Source: Deltaproteobacteria bacterium
GTDB lineage: Bacteria > Myxococcota_A > UBA9160 > UBA4427
Reading direction: 5' to 3'
DNA length: 24,874 nucleotides
Assembly (NCBI GenBank): GCA_016713665.1
Contig: JADJOR010000015.1
Coordinates: forward strand, 1-24,874
How positions within the stretch are numbered: the first letter of the stretch is position 1; the number at the start of each line of letters is the position of its first letter. Of this stretch, positions 23,606 to 24,874 are shown one piece after another. The translations under genes and the position numbers were made by a program. Under the pieces are notes generated by a model, which worked only from the letters and a program-made list of their open reading frames with translations, was not told the DNA's origin and did not search any database.

Positions 23606-24874
23606 GTGGCACCACTCTCCCAACCGATCTCCGTCCTCGTCGTCGAAGACGACGCCAACCTCCGCTCGGCCATGACGGCGCTCGTCTCCCGCGAGCGGGA
23701 GGGAAACCGCTGCAGCGAAGCGGCGTCGCTCGGTGCAGCGAAGACGAAGCTCGAGACCGAGCGATTCGACGCCGTCCTCGTGGACCTCAGCCTGCCGGAT
23801 GGAAGCGGGCTCGAGCTCATCGGTTATCCGGAAGCGCTCGAGGCCACCGAGTACATCGTCGTCACGGGCGACGCCTCGGCGGAGACGGCCGTGCAGGCCC
23901 TGCGGCGAGGGGCGCTCGACTACCTGACGAAGCCCGTCGATCGAACGCGGCTTCGGAGCGTGCTGGCCAACGTCGCGCGCACTCGCATGCTCAAATCCGA
24001 GCTCCATGGCCTGCGCGGTCAGCTGCGCGACCTCGGGCGTTTCGGATCGATGGTCGGGCGCTCCGATGCGATGCAGAAGGTCTACGAGCTGATCGAGCGG
24101 GTGGGGCCGACCGACGCGAGCGTCTTCGTCACGGGCGAGCGGAAACGGGCAAGGAGCTCGTCGCGGAGACGGTCCACCGGCTCAGCCGCCGGGCCTCAAA
24201 AGCCCCTGCTGGCCGTCAATTGCGGGGCGATGTCGCCGACGCTCATCGAGAGCGAGCTCTTCGGGCACGAGAAGGGCGCCTTCACCGGCGCCGATCGACG
24301 CCGCGAGGGCTATTTCGAGCGGGCCAACGGCGGGACGCTCTTCCTCGACGAGTTGACGGAGATGCCGCTCGATCTGCAGATCAAGCTGCTGCGGGTCCTC
24401 GAAGCCGGTCGTCGTGACGCGGGTCGGGGCGACGGGGGCCGATCGCGGTCAACGTCCGCGTCATCGCGGCCTCAGTCGCGACCCGATGGCCGTCGTCGCG
24501 GACGAGGAACCTCGAGAGGTCCTCTTCCACTTCGCCTGAACGTGTTCCCGATCGCCCTGCCGCCCCTGGGCGAGCGCGGTGCAGGCGTCGCGTTGCTCGC
24601 CGAGCATTTCCTCGCGGCGCTGAATGCGCGGGAGGATCCGATTAAGTATTTCACGGCGGCGGCGCTCGACCGCCTGCGAACGCGATGGCGTTTCCGGGCA
24701 ACGTCCGCGAGCTCAAGAACGTCGTGGAGCGCTCGGCCATCCTCGCGGACGAGGCGATCGGCGTCGACGCGTGCCGAGCGCCGCCGGTGCCGCCGCTCTC
24801 GAGTCCCCGGAGCCGTCGACCCTGCAGGTCCGGTCCGGGACGTCGCTCAACGAGGCGGAGCGGCGCCTCATCCT
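23606..24874 (+). CDS. NtrC-family sigma-54-dependent response regulator, 3' partial, frameshifted
   Basis: GTG 23606 follows AGAGGAAG; it lies about 118 bases after the kinase gene. The receiver domain (residues 1-125) has VLVVEDDANLR, phospho-acceptor Asp60 in VDLSLPDGSG, VTGDAS and LTKPVD. The AAA+ domain follows: GSMVGRSDAMQKVYELIERV, a damaged Walker A (VTGE...GKELVAE near 24135-24165), then NCGAMSPTLIESELFGHEKG, and GAFTGA (24275-24292), the loop that contacts sigma-54. After it come GGTLFLDE (Walker B), LNVFPIALPPLGER, FPGNVRELKNVVERSAIL in pieces, and LNEAERRLIL at the window edge, where the Fis-type DNA-binding domain should begin. Indels near 24140, 24410, 24465, 24530, 24690 and 24770 break the frame. 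It should activate -24/-12 promoters, seven of which lie within 8.5 kb upstream. Confidence 0.92.
   Translation, partial: MAPLSQPISVLVVEDDANLRSAMTALVSREREGNRCSEAASLGAAKTKLETERFDAVLVDLSLPDGSGLELIGYPEALEATEYIVVTGDASAETAVQALRRGALDYLTKPVDRTRLRSVLANVARTRMLKSELHGLRGQLRDLGRFGSMVGRSDAMQKVYELIERVGPTDASVFVTGERKRARSSSRRRSTGSAAGPQKPLLAVNCGAMSPTLIESELFGHEKGAFTGADRRREGYFERANGGTLFLDELTEMPLDLQIKLLRVLEAGRRDAGRGDGGRSRSTSASSRPQSRPDGRRRGRGTSRGPLPLRLNVFPIALPPLGERGAGVALLAEHFLAALNAREDPIKYFTAAALDRLRTRWRFRATSASSRTSWSARPSSRTRRSASTRAERRRCRRSRVPGAVDPAGPVRDVAQRGGAAPHP

Noticed and set aside
1..24874. tRNA, rRNA, CRISPR array, insertion sequence, integrase, encapsulin or exosortase
   Set aside because: Looked for on both strands by recognisable motifs; none was seen.

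Overview
This is a GC-rich bacterial window. PEP-CTERM C-termini, dockerin repeats, LamG, RCC1 and beta-helix surface proteins, and a LOV histidine kinase paired with an NtrC-type regulator suggest an uncultured Myxococcota or former Deltaproteobacteria-like lineage. That placement is inference; no rRNA or marker gene is present.

Positions 1-13,900 hold a surface and secretome region. It contains a LamG PEP-CTERM protein (left end missing), a transglutaminase-like gene on the minus strand, a triple-repeat secreted protein, a beta-helix protein, a 14-repeat RCC1 PEP-CTERM protein, two small minus-strand genes (a conserved hypothetical and a SnoaL-like protein), and a giant propeller/zinc-metalloprotease protein ending in dockerin repeats. 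The last is followed directly by a cohesin-like PEP-CTERM protein. Many genes from 1 to about 12,700 are broken by one- or two-base indels that domain homology bridges, which looks like consensus sequence error rather than gene decay.

Positions 14,280-20,260 hold a compact stress and envelope cluster in almost intact sequence: zinc-ribbon, DUF3309, BON and CsbD (minus); five small membrane genes overlapping or nearly touching (plus); DUF1328 and a universal stress protein (minus); a conserved 120-aa protein (plus); an Fe-type superoxide dismutase and an encapsulated-ferritin-like protein (minus); and a small lipoprotein (plus). Each of its seven transcription units has, in its upstream region, a sequence with the exact 15-base geometry of a sigma-54 (-24/-12) promoter. 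Three of these intergenic regions also carry an AT-rich TTGTA(G/C)AAA element, a candidate activator site.

Positions 20,400-24,874 encode a membrane PAS-LOV hybrid histidine kinase and a sigma-54-dependent NtrC-family response regulator (right end missing). The main hypothesis is a self-contained system: a flavin/blue-light or redox sensor kinase signals to its adjacent sigma-54 activator, which switches on the neighbouring oxidative-stress, iron-storage and envelope genes. The LOV domain keeps the photoactive cysteine but has Met where the signal-transmitting glutamine is expected.
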